NCBI GenBank assembly: GCA_900759575.1
Contig: CAAEVU010000080.1
Span: forward strand, 1 to 14,597
Direction: 5' to 3'
DNA length: 14,597 nt
Source: Clostridia bacterium
GTDB taxonomy: Bacteria > Bacillota > Clostridia > Oscillospirales > Acutalibacteraceae
Shown here: positions 7,417 to 14,308 of the stretch, piece after piece
Numbering within the stretch: position 1 is the first letter of the stretch
How the letters are laid out: each line of letters opens with the position of its first letter
Translations under genes and position numbers: made by a program
The notes under the pieces: generated by a model
Seen by the model: the letters and a program-made list of their open reading frames with translations, nothing else
What the model was told of the DNA's origin: nothing
Databases searched by the model: none

Positions 7417-8634
7417 TCACAAGGCTCCCTCTTGTTTGGTGAGGATTTCCAGCACATTAAACCGGCAAACTAGCACGACTGCCCCCATACTTCCCACCAC
7501 CGAGACTCCCACAAACACCAAGCCGATTTTGATGGCCGCGGCTCCCAGAAACACCGCCGAAAAAGCAACCGCAATACCGCTCCCCACAAAGGTGAGCAGC
7601 AAATGTTCCAAAAGGAGCTTTCCTCCGGACTGCAGCAACGGCTTTCCCAAAGCGGAGGCAATGGCAATCTCCCGGCGTGTACTCCGCAACATAAAGAAGG
7701 TGGTGACCATCACCAAGGCTCCGATCAAGACACAAAAAGCTGGGGCAAACCGTTGGAATATCTGAATGTTTGCCATAAGCCTTTCCGCTGTTTCCCGAAA
7801 CACACGGTCCTGGATCTCCAAGGCATTTCCTGTGCGGGGGTCCGCTGCGGTGGGATTGATCTCTCGGAATCCCAATTTTTCCACTGCGCTTTTAAACCCG
7901 TTTAATTCTAGCGGATGCTCCACCAACCCCTGGAAGGAGTGATAGAAAAACGGCGCGCTGTTTTTCTCAAAAAGATCGCGCACCCAACCAATGGGCACGA
8001 TTCCATTGACCACACTTTGGCCGCCTGCCCTCTCTTGAAAGATCCCCACCACTTTCAGTGAAACAGTACCCAAACTGCCAAACTGAAAGCTATATCCCGT
8101 TTGGTCGTATTCAATGGAGTAAACAGGCAGATCCAGGCTGTCCCCCAACTCCACGCCGTAGGTTGCGGCATAGCTGGTGGAAATAGCGCAAATGGCCTTC
8201 TGCCCTTCCACAAAATCCTGGTCATACCCCGGGGCAAAGGTGAAGGAATCCTCCTCCACAAAGGAAAAGCCCTCCAAGGAATTGATCCCATACAGGGAGG
8301 TGTCGCAGGCTTTTACAGGCTCCACCTGGTTGACCGGGTCCACATTGCCAGCGATCTGGACAGAGTAAACAGGGTTTTTGACCCCTGCATCCAGAAGGCC
8401 TTCCAACTTGTTTTCCTCAATGCGGATTCCCACGTCCTGGGAACCATCCGTACTGACCACCTTTACCTCCACAGGTAGTTCCTGCCCAGCCTGCCAAAGG
8501 GCTGTTTGGTTGCTTTGGATGTTTCCCATGTAAAGTTCCAGGCAGAGCAGCAGGAGGCAGGCAAGGCCCATTTGCAGCAGACTTTGGCTCTTTTTCCCTA
8601 GGATAGCTCTTTTTACTTCTTCCCACCAAAGCAC
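7417..8634 (-). CDS. FtsX-like ABC transporter permease (small subunit)
   Basis: This is an integral membrane subunit, 405 residues. There is one membrane helix at about 18-37 (LACLLLLCLELYMG region), an extracytoplasmic domain at about 38-290, then three helices at about 293-315, 338-360 and 365-390. The cytoplasmic RSTRREIAIASALGKPLLQ segment between helices 2 and 3 is the FtsX-family coupling motif (RR-E-A---A-G). The start is GTG 8634, 7 nt after GGGAGG. It begins 30 nt after the M56 protease stop. Its outside domain is about 170 residues smaller than that of the second permease, so the pair is asymmetric. It probably forms the heteromeric channel or stalk with the large permease and the ATPase. 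The substrate cannot be read from the sequence. Confidence 0.88.
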   Translation of the reverse strand: MLWWEEVKRAILGKKSQSLLQMGLACLLLLCLELYMGNIQSNQTALWQAGQELPVEVKVVSTDGSQDVGIRIEENKLEGLLDAGVKNPVYSVQIAGNVDPVNQVEPVKACDTSLYGINSLEGFSFVEEDSFTFAPGYDQDFVEGQKAICAISTSYAATYGVELGDSLDLPVYSIEYDQTGYSFQFGSLGTVSLKVVGIFQERAGGQSVVNGIVPIGWVRDLFEKNSAPFFYHSFQGLVEHPLELNGFKSAVEKLGFREINPTAADPRTGNALEIQDRVFRETAERLMANIQIFQRFAPAFCVLIGALVMVTTFFMLRSTRREIAIASALGKPLLQSGGKLLLEHLLLTFVGSGIAVAFSAVFLGAAAIKIGLVFVGVSVVGSMGAVVLVCRFNVLEILTKQEGAL

Positions 8635-8664
8635 CGTCCTTCCTCCCTTCCAGGCAGCGCGTTT

Positions 8665-9762
8665 TCAACCCACCGTTTCTATTTGTACCTCATAGCCCTG
8701 AGATTCTAACCAATGTTGGGCCTCCTGTTCCGGCAGCTGAATAAAACCTTCCTCCGTGTCAAACGCCCAGGTGGACTCTTCCCCCGGTGCTGTCCCGTTG
8801 ACCACAGTGATGACCGTTTGACCCACTGTTTCATCGCAGGAAACCCCAGCCAGCAGCACACTGACCGCCGCCAGGCAGGTAACCAAAAATGCCGACGCCC
8901 ACAATCTCCACCATTTTCTCGGTTCAGGCCGTGCCATCACTGCCCGAAACCGTTCTGTCATCGCACTGCGGCCAGTTGAAAATAGCTGTGCTCCGAAAAA
9001 GGGAAAAGTATTCTCCCTTCTGCCGACGGATTGTTTGACAGCTTCCAGCAAGACGGACAAATACGCCGCTTTTTCCTCTTGGGTGAGATTTCGGGTCACA
9101 ATCCGGTCACAGCGGAGCTCCAACAGCTGCTCCACGTCCCTTTGCAGCAAATACGCCGCCGGATTCCACCAAAACAGGCAGCAAAAGACACACACCAGAA
9201 ATTTGATCCACAGATCCCCTTTGCGGAAATGGGTGATCTCATGGCAAAGGATCATGGAAAGTTCTTCCTGGGTATAGCTTTTCTGGGGCAGCAAGATCTT
9301 TCTGCGAAAAAGCCCCACGCCCAGGGGGATCTTCACTTCCGGGCAGCAAAGCACCTGTATCTTTCCCCTACAGGAATGGTCTTTTAGAAGCCGGTTTAAA
9401 ATCGCCGCGGCCATAGGATTCTCTCTTCCCAACCGGGAAAGATGTCTGGACGTTGTCAAATAGCGTCCCCCAAAAAGCATCAGCAAAATTGCAGCCACCA
9501 CTCCCCACAAAATAAGCGCCACGGTCAAACATCCAATCTGGTTTTCTGAAGGTGCGTCAAAGGGGGCCTTATACGGAAGAATGGCCACAGGAACCGCCAA
9601 CTGCACAGGGACCAGCATGCGAATTCCACAAAGCAGATAGGCCGCCACCATCCCGGACTCGCCCAAATATTTTTGGAGATACGTTTTCAGGAGATGCAGG
9701 CATAAAATCAGCACTGTGCCGGAGATTATGGCCATTCCCAAACCCCATCCTGATACACTCAT
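8665..9762 (-). CDS. BlaR1/MecR1-like M56 family membrane metalloprotease with a short sensor tail
   Basis: This is a membrane zinc protease, 365 residues, expected to inactivate the neighbouring BlaI-type repressor in response to an outside signal. Helices lie at about 8-28, 38-63, 79-97, 184-200 and 287-306. The protease motif HEITH (174-178) and the downstream ELRCD (215-219), whose E215 is 37 residues after the second His, match the zinc ligands of BlaR1. After the last helix only about 60 residues remain (ending WLESQGYEVQIETVG), whereas BlaR1/MecR1 carry a penicillin-binding domain of roughly 250 residues there. So the catalytic half is kept and the beta-lactam sensor is absent. The ATG is preceded by AGAAGGA, which lies in the last codons of the repressor gene; the two genes are 6 nt apart. 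The signal could come through the tail or the co-encoded transporter (inference). Confidence 0.9.
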   Translation of the reverse strand: MSVSGWGLGMAIISGTVLILCLHLLKTYLQKYLGESGMVAAYLLCGIRMLVPVQLAVPVAILPYKAPFDAPSENQIGCLTVALILWGVVAAILLMLFGGRYLTTSRHLSRLGRENPMAAAILNRLLKDHSCRGKIQVLCCPEVKIPLGVGLFRRKILLPQKSYTQEELSMILCHEITHFRKGDLWIKFLVCVFCCLFWWNPAAYLLQRDVEQLLELRCDRIVTRNLTQEEKAAYLSVLLEAVKQSVGRRENTFPFFGAQLFSTGRSAMTERFRAVMARPEPRKWWRLWASAFLVTCLAAVSVLLAGVSCDETVGQTVITVVNGTAPGEESTWAFDTEEGFIQLPEQEAQHWLESQGYEVQIETVG

Positions 9763-9768
9763 AGAGAA

Positions 9769-10152
9769 TCATTCCTTCTGTTTGTACTCTTCCAGCAGCT
9801 GTTCCAGCTCTCGGATCACTTCTTCCTGCTCTTTCGGGGAAGCTTTCGCGGCCAAAGAAACTACCGCCCTGGCAAACAGCCTGGAATTCACCCCACTGGC
9901 CTGGGCAAGCTGGGCAAAATACTCCTCCTTGGTCAGGCGGCAGTGGAATTGCCGGGAGTAATGATTTCCCTGACGCACTGTTCCACAGGATTCGATTGCC
10001 CCTTTTTTCTCGAGAGAGCGAAGCATCACCTGCAAATAACGGTCGCTCCAGGAACGCTCTTTGCACTCCGCCAAAATCTCGTTTGCTGCCAACGGCTTAT
10101 TTTGCTCCCACAGGAAATCCATCAATTCTTCTTCCCGATTTGTCAACACCAT
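9769..10152 (-). CDS. BlaI/MecI/CopY family transcriptional repressor
   Basis: This is a small cytoplasmic repressor, 127 residues, the usual BlaI length. The N-terminal winged helix-turn-helix is recognisable: LTNREEELMDFLWEQNKPL, then ANEILAECKERSWSDRYLQVMLRSLEKKGAI, followed by the wing RQGNHYSRQFHCRLTKEEY. The rest is a helical dimerisation region ending in an acidic coiled stretch (KEQEEVIRELEQLLEEYKQ). Pairing with an M56 protease 6 nt downstream is the classic BlaI/BlaR1 arrangement, so proteolytic inactivation is expected. It is the first gene of the operon and probably represses it through the palindrome in the promoter. The ribosome site is weak: AAAGGG lies 15 nt before the ATG, which would keep repressor levels low if this start is right. 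Confidence 0.92.
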   Translation of the reverse strand: MVLTNREEELMDFLWEQNKPLAANEILAECKERSWSDRYLQVMLRSLEKKGAIESCGTVRQGNHYSRQFHCRLTKEEYFAQLAQASGVNSRLFARAVVSLAAKASPKEQEEVIRELEQLLEEYKQKE

Positions 10153-10198
10153 AGCCGGATTTACACGCCCTTTCTAAGTGCTTGTTCTCTTACTTTTT

Positions 10199-10227
10199 AG
10201 AATACACATGCGCATGAGTCTTGTCAA
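10199..10227 (-). promoter_or_regulatory. Near-consensus promoter of the BlaI/M56/ABC operon
   Basis: On the minus strand a perfect TTGACA (10222-10227) is followed after exactly 17 nt by TATTCT (10199-10204). The transcript would start near 10192, about 40 nt before the repressor ATG. The quality suggests strong transcription when not repressed. Confidence 0.8.
10204..10219. promoter_or_regulatory. Candidate BlaI operator palindrome
   Basis: A perfect 10-bp palindrome CATGCGCATG (10207-10216) extends to a 16-bp imperfect one (ACACATGCGCATGAGT, one mismatched pair). It sits wholly between the -35 and -10 boxes of the operon promoter, the classical place for a steric repressor. The sequence differs from the TACA/TGTA core of staphylococcal and Bacillus BlaI operators, so the specificity would be its own. 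Confidence 0.6.
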
Positions 10228-10310
10228 TAGTACATGAAACATATTTTTTATGATTCATATACTTTATTTCTCTCTGTGCCAAATATGCCCAAGCACCGGA
10301 TGACAAAAAT

Positions 10311-10343
10311 AAAGCGTCAGGGAGACAACCTCCCCAACGCTTT
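10311..10343 (-). terminator. Rho-independent terminator of the Cys-rich membrane protein gene
   Basis: The stem is AAAGCGT/ACGCTTT (10311-10317, 10337-10343) plus GGGAG/CTCCC (10320-10324, 10330-10334), separated by a 2x2 internal loop, with a 5-nt apical loop. On the minus strand it is followed by ATTTTTG. It separates this gene from the BlaI operon promoter downstream. Confidence 0.7.
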
Positions 10344-10389
10344 GTGATGAAACTTTGTCTTATTCTGTTTGAGAAGAGAGAAAAATGTG

Positions 10390-11241
10390 TCACACCGTGT
10401 AATTTCGAAACACGTTCGCAGTTTGATAGAGATAAACCAGCTTTGCAATGCTTACCACAATCAGCCCGATCCCTGAAACCAGCAGAGCCACAACCCCAAG
10501 GATCGGTATAATCAGCCCCAGAACAATACCGCCAATCATTCCTGCCAAAAAACCAACATTCCATTTCCAGAGATTGATCCATTTGTCGGAAAGAATGTCA
10601 TCCACTCCCCGAAGCACCGCGGAATGGGCACTGTATTCATAGTACTCTCCCACCAGGGCCACAATCGCAACGGGAATGGTGACAAACAGCAACAAGCCCG
10701 CCGCTTCCCCGGCACCGGAAAAAGCAATCACAAGCACATCTAGCGCAGCGGGAATCAAGGTGCAAATACCGGCGGTCCTGTACCTGTCTTCTTCGCTGGA
10801 CAGCTTGAGCAAAATAAATCCATAGGCAATGGAACAAGCAACGCTTAACAGCGCTCCAAAAATATAAATGTGGGGAGCTATACTTTTCACAGTATCATTC
10901 TCCAAAATAGCCCCAATGATGGAAGGGATGACCAGCCAGAACAGAATCCAAAGCCACCTGCCCAAGACCGGCACACGCCTTGCCATCTCTTCCCGATGGC
11001 GATGTTCAAAATCACGTTTCCACTGTATGGATTCGATTTGGCGATCCCGGCTATGCAGCTTGGCGCAAGTTCCCTGAAATGTGCAAGTTTGGCAAGTCTC
11101 ATGGCCCTTTTCCCGGCAGCATTGAGCCAGTTCGCAATCTCCCCCAAAGGAGCGCCCGGGGCCCTCCTTGCAGCCGGGACATTGGAGCATCTCTCTTTGT
11201 GCACATTCCTCACAAGATTTTCCGCAGAAAGTTTCCGACAT
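10390..11241 (-). CDS. DUF3795-like Cys-rich domain fused to a multi-pass membrane domain
   Basis: This is a 283-residue protein of unknown function. The first 59 residues contain 11 cysteines (C6, 10, 13, 21, 24, 36, 41, 42, 50, 53, 59) in CxxxCxxC, CPGC, CELAQCC and CxxCTFQGTC spacings, which resemble the DUF3795 family of presumed metal-binding domains. A charged linker follows (60-90), then about six hydrophobic helices (about 93-114, 122-146, 157-176, 181-200, 227-250, 251-272). With the Cys head facing the cytoplasm it could sense or bind metal, or support an interaction; this is inference. The ATG is 5 nt after AGGGGTG. The gene has its own extended -10 promoter and its own terminator, so it is not part of the neighbouring BlaI operon despite the same direction. 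Confidence 0.8.
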   Translation of the reverse strand: MSETFCGKSCEECAQREMLQCPGCKEGPGRSFGGDCELAQCCREKGHETCQTCTFQGTCAKLHSRDRQIESIQWKRDFEHRHREEMARRVPVLGRWLWILFWLVIPSIIGAILENDTVKSIAPHIYIFGALLSVACSIAYGFILLKLSSEEDRYRTAGICTLIPAALDVLVIAFSGAGEAAGLLLFVTIPVAIVALVGEYYEYSAHSAVLRGVDDILSDKWINLWKWNVGFLAGMIGGIVLGLIIPILGVVALLVSGIGLIVVSIAKLVYLYQTANVFRNYTV

Positions 11242-11287
11242 AGGATCACCCCTATTTGAAATTTCATATCTGGTTTCTCACAGCGAA

Positions 11288-11296
11288 ATCATACCA
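11288..11296 (-). promoter_or_regulatory. Extended -10 promoter of the Cys-rich membrane protein gene
   Basis: On the minus strand TGGTATGAT gives a TATGAT -10 box (11288-11293) with a TGn extension (11294-11296). No convincing -35 is seen, which is acceptable for extended -10 promoters. It lies 47 nt before the ATG. Confidence 0.45.
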
Positions 11297-11378
11297 TATT
11301 TGCAGAAATATATCTATATTTTTAGTATTATTTTTCTTCTATTCACAAAGGTGTAATCAAGTAGTCCTCAAAAAGCGA

Positions 11379-11402
11379 AAAGCTGAGATTTCTCTCAGCC
11401 TT
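11379..11402 (-). terminator. Rho-independent terminator of the lipoprotein gene
   Basis: A 10-bp stem (AAGGCTGAGA / TCTCAGCTTT on the minus strand, one G-U pair) has a GAAA tetraloop and is followed by TTTCGCTTTTT. The design is the same as that of the ABC operon terminator. It lies 16 nt past the stop codon. Confidence 0.8.
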
Positions 11403-11418
11403 GTCGTCACTTTCCCCC

Positions 11419-12033
11419 TCACGGAGCGGAATACTGCTCGATCTTTTCTTTGATCGTCTCCGAATAAATCTCCTGGGGCACGTTGTTTACAACTTCCGTC
11501 CCATACCATGTGGTATAGCCGTCCCAGGTATAGGAATCCGGATCGCGCCCAGAATTATACCCTTCCTTGGTAGCTCTGGTTGTAAATTGATAACGATCAA
11601 ATCCACAAACACTCAGAAACACATAGATTTCCGGGCGCCTGCCGTTCTCCCAATTTGGCTCGCCGTGTGATTCTTCTTCGAACAGTTCAAAGAGATCCTG
11701 AATAAACTCCTCATCCCGGACAATGGGTTGCAGGTAACCGAGAATGGTGTAAGCACATTCTTCATCAAAGGCAAGTCTGTCCACCGTGATGGACACCCCT
11801 ACTTCATAGTCGTATTTGCAGGAAATTGCAGAAAGGGGGTATTTGAGGCGGACGTTCCTTTCAAACTCCTGAAGTTGGGGGAGCCGAAGTGGCCGATATG
11901 CAATACATCCGCTCAGGTTGGCCGCAAGAAACAAAGCCATGACAACGGCCCAAAATAATCGGAGTTTTCTGCGCCCTGCCAGCTTTTTAACGTCTCTTGT
12001 GCAAGGATTTGGTAAAATAAGCCATCCCTCCAT
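11419..12033 (-). CDS. Putative lipoprotein, unknown function
   Basis: This is a 204-residue exported protein of no recognised family. After a poorly conserved-looking start, a basic stretch (VKKLAGRRKLR) and a hydrophobic segment (FWAVVMALFLAANL) lead to the lipobox LSGC at 40-43, so the mature protein would be lipid-anchored at C43 on the outer face of the membrane. The mature part (about 160 residues) is acidic and rich in aromatics (DLFELFEEES, DSYTWDGYTTWYG). The ATG at 12033 has only AGGA at about 10 nt. An internal ATG (residue 32) would leave too short a signal, so the long start is kept with modest confidence. The gene is monocistronic, with a GAAA-loop terminator behind it, and is divergent from the glucosidase. 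Confidence 0.75.
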   Translation of the reverse strand: MEGWLILPNPCTRDVKKLAGRRKLRLFWAVVMALFLAANLSGCIAYRPLRLPQLQEFERNVRLKYPLSAISCKYDYEVGVSITVDRLAFDEECAYTILGYLQPIVRDEEFIQDLFELFEEESHGEPNWENGRRPEIYVFLSVCGFDRYQFTTRATKEGYNSGRDPDSYTWDGYTTWYGTEVVNNVPQEIYSETIKEKIEQYSAP

Positions 12034-12132
12034 CCCACATTTTCCTGTTTCGCTTCACCATATTTTCTTTGTACAAACCGGAAACCTACATCAGCTTTCA
12101 CGTCCGAAAAGGAAGCTTCTTTTCTGCTTTTT

Positions 12133-12138
12133 AGTATA
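12133..12138 (-). promoter_or_regulatory. Possible -10 box of the lipoprotein gene
   Basis: On the minus strand TATACT lies about 100 nt before the ATG. The -35 region is weak (TTTCTT at 17 nt). The box overlaps an 8-bp palindrome TACATGTA (12137-12144), which could be an operator or chance. Confidence 0.35.
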
Positions 12139-12254
12139 CATGTAAACACTTTAAAAAGAAAGCCTTTCCCCGCCCTACCTGGGAAATATCCTTGAAATAC
12201 ATTGGACTTTTCTTACGAAACCCGATGGAACTGCTTTCATTTTTGACCTGCTTC

Positions 12255-12263
12255 TGCTATAAT
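12255..12263 (+). promoter_or_regulatory. Extended -10 promoter of the glucosidase gene
   Basis: TGCTATAAT gives a perfect -10 (12258-12263) with a TGn extension. The -35 hexamer is poor (CTTTCA at 18 nt), as is usual for extended -10 promoters. The transcript would start near 12270, leaving a leader of about 90 nt. Confidence 0.6.
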
Positions 12264-12267
12264 CTAA

Positions 12268-12324
12268 GGCAAATTGGCGACCATGGCCTTTTAGGCTCCG
12301 ACCAGGGCGTGCTGGCTCTTTGCC
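12268..12324 (+). repeat. Glucosidase leader: tandem CGACCA repeat within an inverted repeat
   Basis: CGACCATGGC (12278-12287) recurs as CGACCAGGGC (12299-12308), 9 of 10 bases identical and 21 nt apart start to start, which is two turns of the helix. The pair is enclosed by GGCAAA (12268-12273) and TTTGCC (12319-12324), and a small GGCC/GGCU hairpin can form between the repeats. The location just after the predicted start suits a regulator binding site or a folded leader. I do not recognise a known riboswitch. Confidence 0.4.
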
Positions 12325-12361
12325 AACTACAAGACTATGCAAGAACAGGAAGGGATTTCTT

Positions 12362-14053
12362 ATGACCAAAGCATGGTGGAAAGAAAGCGTTATTTACCAA
12401 ATCTACCCCCGCAGCTTCTGCGATTCCAATGGCGACGGTATTGGGGATCTGCCGGGTATCACCAGCAAACTGGAATATATCAAGGAGTTGGGTGCCAACG
12501 TGATCTGGCTGTCGCCGGTCTATCGTTCCCCCAATGACGACAACGGCTACGACATCAGCGACTATCAGGCCATCATGGAGGATTTCGGCACCATGGAGGA
12601 CTTTGACCGGATGCTGGCCAAGGCTCACAGCCTGGGACTGAAGATCGTCATGGACCTGGTGGTGAATCACACCTCCGACGAACACGCCTGGTTTGTGGAA
12701 AGCCGCAGTTCCAAAGACAATCCCAAACGTGACTTCTACATCTGGAGGGAAGGCAAAAACGGCAAAGAACCCAACAACTGGGGTTCCAGCTTCTCGGGTT
12801 CCGCCTGGGAATATGACGATACCACCGGTATGTACTATCTCCACTGCTTTTCCAAGAAGCAGCCCGACCTCAACTGGGATAATCCCCAGGTACGTCAGGC
12901 AGTGTATGACATGATGACTTGGTGGTGCGAAAAGGGCATTGACGGCTTCCGCATGGATGTGATCTCCATGATCTCTAAGAAAGAGGGTCTGCCCGACGTT
13001 CCCACCGACGGCGGCCCCTACGGTCCCTGCGGTCTGGGATGCTGCAACGGTCCTCACGTTCACGAATATCTTCAGGAAATGCGCCGGAAAGTGCTGTCCA
13101 AATACGATCTGCTCACTGTAGGCGAATGTGCTGGCGTGACCATTGACCAAGCCAAACAGTACGCCAATGCCCAGGGCACCGAGCTGAACATGGTGTTCCA
13201 GTTCGAGCATGTGGATCTGGACGGGGGCGAAGGTGAAATGGGCAAATGGAGCACCCGTAAAATGGATATCGTTGAGCTGAAGGCGCTGTTGAGCCGCTGG
13301 CAGAATGAGCTTGCCGATGTGGCCTGGAACAGCCTGTTCTTCTGCAACCACGACCAGCCCCGGATCGTCTCCCGGTTGGGGGACGACTCTCCTCAGTGGC
13401 GGGAACGGTCCGCCAAGTGCATTGCAACTTTCCTTCACCTGATGCAAGGCACCCCCTATGTGTACCAGGGCGAAGAGCTGGGCATGACCAACGTGAAATT
13501 CAACTCGGTGGACGACTTCCGGGATCTGGAAGCCATCAACGCCTATCACGATCTGCTGGATCGGGGTGTCTGCGGCGAAAAGGAACTTTTCGAGGCCATC
13601 TGCTACAAGTGCCGTGACAACGCCCGCACTCCCTTCCCGTGGGATGACAGTCCCAACGCCGGCTTCACCACCGGCAAGCCCTGGCTTATGGTCAACCCCA
13701 ACTACACAACTATCAATGCCAAGGAACAGTTGGCCCGGCCGGATTCCGTATTCCACTACTATCAAAAACTCATTCAACTGCGCCGGAACTCGGAAGATTC
13801 CCAGCTCATCGTTTACGGACGGTACCAACTGCAGCTGCCTGACGATCCCCAGTTGTTTGTCTACACCCGCACCTTGGAGGACAAAACTCTGCTGGTAGCC
13901 TGTAACTTGTCCGGCCGAGAGGCAGCCTTTACCTGCCCGATCTCCACCGAAGGCCGTACCGCACGGCTGTTGATTTCCAACTGCCAGACCTCCGACGCAC
14001 CCGAAAACTGCACTTTCGCGCCTTGGCAGGCCGCTGCATGGGTACTCCAATAA
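12362..14053 (+). CDS. malL: GH13 alpha-glucosidase, oligo-1,6-glucosidase type
   Basis: This is a cytoplasmic enzyme, 563 residues, that releases glucose from the non-reducing end of short alpha-glucosides such as isomaltose, isomaltotriose or panose. Conserved GH13 regions are DLVVNHTSDEH (98-108), QPDLNWDN (167-174), GFRMDVI with nucleophile D199, GECAG with acid/base E255 and NHDQPR with D331. Val200 directly after the nucleophile is the residue known in this family to favour alpha-1,6 over alpha-1,4 linkages. The (beta/alpha)8 barrel carries domain B at about 100-175, and a beta-sandwich follows in the last 80 or so residues. The length is normal. The ATG at 12362 begins the family's usual WWKESVIYQIYPRSF and follows AGGAAGG by 9 nt; the frame extends upstream without a good site. 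Trehalose-6-phosphate or dextran hydrolases of the same family are alternatives. No sugar transporter or regulator gene is adjacent. Confidence 0.95.
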   Translation: MTKAWWKESVIYQIYPRSFCDSNGDGIGDLPGITSKLEYIKELGANVIWLSPVYRSPNDDNGYDISDYQAIMEDFGTMEDFDRMLAKAHSLGLKIVMDLVVNHTSDEHAWFVESRSSKDNPKRDFYIWREGKNGKEPNNWGSSFSGSAWEYDDTTGMYYLHCFSKKQPDLNWDNPQVRQAVYDMMTWWCEKGIDGFRMDVISMISKKEGLPDVPTDGGPYGPCGLGCCNGPHVHEYLQEMRRKVLSKYDLLTVGECAGVTIDQAKQYANAQGTELNMVFQFEHVDLDGGEGEMGKWSTRKMDIVELKALLSRWQNELADVAWNSLFFCNHDQPRIVSRLGDDSPQWRERSAKCIATFLHLMQGTPYVYQGEELGMTNVKFNSVDDFRDLEAINAYHDLLDRGVCGEKELFEAICYKCRDNARTPFPWDDSPNAGFTTGKPWLMVNPNYTTINAKEQLARPDSVFHYYQKLIQLRRNSEDSQLIVYGRYQLQLPDDPQLFVYTRTLEDKTLLVACNLSGREAAFTCPISTEGRTARLLISNCQTSDAPENCTFAPWQAAAWVLQ

Positions 14054-14149
14054 GTGCTTTGATTCCCCCTTTTCTCTATTTCTTAAGGTGGAAGAAACTG
14101 AATCTTTGAAAAAGGCTCCGGCTTTTCCCAGGCCGGTAGTATTTCAGAA

Positions 14150-14190
14150 AAAAGGAAACCGCTTTTGCAAGCCGGTTTCCTTTTATTTTT
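14150..14190 (+). terminator. Rho-independent terminator of the glucosidase gene
   Basis: A perfect 12-bp stem (AAAAGGAAACCG / CGGTTTCCTTTT, arms 14150-14161 and 14173-14184) with an 11-nt loop is followed by ATTTTT. The run of A on the other side means it may also stop leftward transcription. A weaker 5-bp CCGGC/GCCGG hairpin precedes it at 14118-14136. Confidence 0.85.
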
Positions 14191-14265
14191 CCGTTTTGTG
14201 GAAGGTAGGGTCCCCCTGGGGATTTCCCGCTGTTTTTGGAGACGAAAAAACCATGTAAACAAGCA

Positions 14266-14291
14266 AAAGACCGGGAGTAACCCCGGTCTTT
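14266..14291 (-). terminator. Rho-independent terminator of the right-edge SLH gene
   Basis: A perfect 10-bp stem (AAAGACCGGG / CCCGGTCTTT) with a 6-nt loop lies 17 nt past the SLH stop. On the minus strand it continues TGCTTGTTT. It faces the glucosidase terminator, so the two convergent genes are insulated. Confidence 0.75.
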
Positions 14292-14308
14292 CACTATCTT
14301 ATAGTGTT

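Noticed and set aside
7401..7457. An N-terminal extension of the ABC ATPase (MCWKSSPNKREP...).
   Set aside because: It overlaps the end of the preceding permease, and ATPase conservation begins at MLEAKDVSF.
11913..12149. A minus-strand frame overlapping the lipoprotein start, considered as a frameshifted true N-terminus.
   Set aside because: It begins upstream of the likely -10 box, and the lipoprotein frame already has a complete signal peptide and lipobox; a frameshift is not needed.
12264..12361. A known riboswitch in the glucosidase leader.
   Set aside because: The repeats and hairpin do not match any riboswitch consensus I could recall (ZTP, guanidine and purine types were considered).
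12335..14050. A 571-codon open frame on the minus strand opposite the glucosidase.
   Set aside because: It is a mirror of the strongly biased codon use of the glucosidase, has no ribosome site or family-like sequence, and would start inside another gene's 3' end.
14076..14294. A 72-codon minus-strand frame between the glucosidase and the right SLH gene.
   Set aside because: It crosses two strong terminator hairpins and has no ribosome site.
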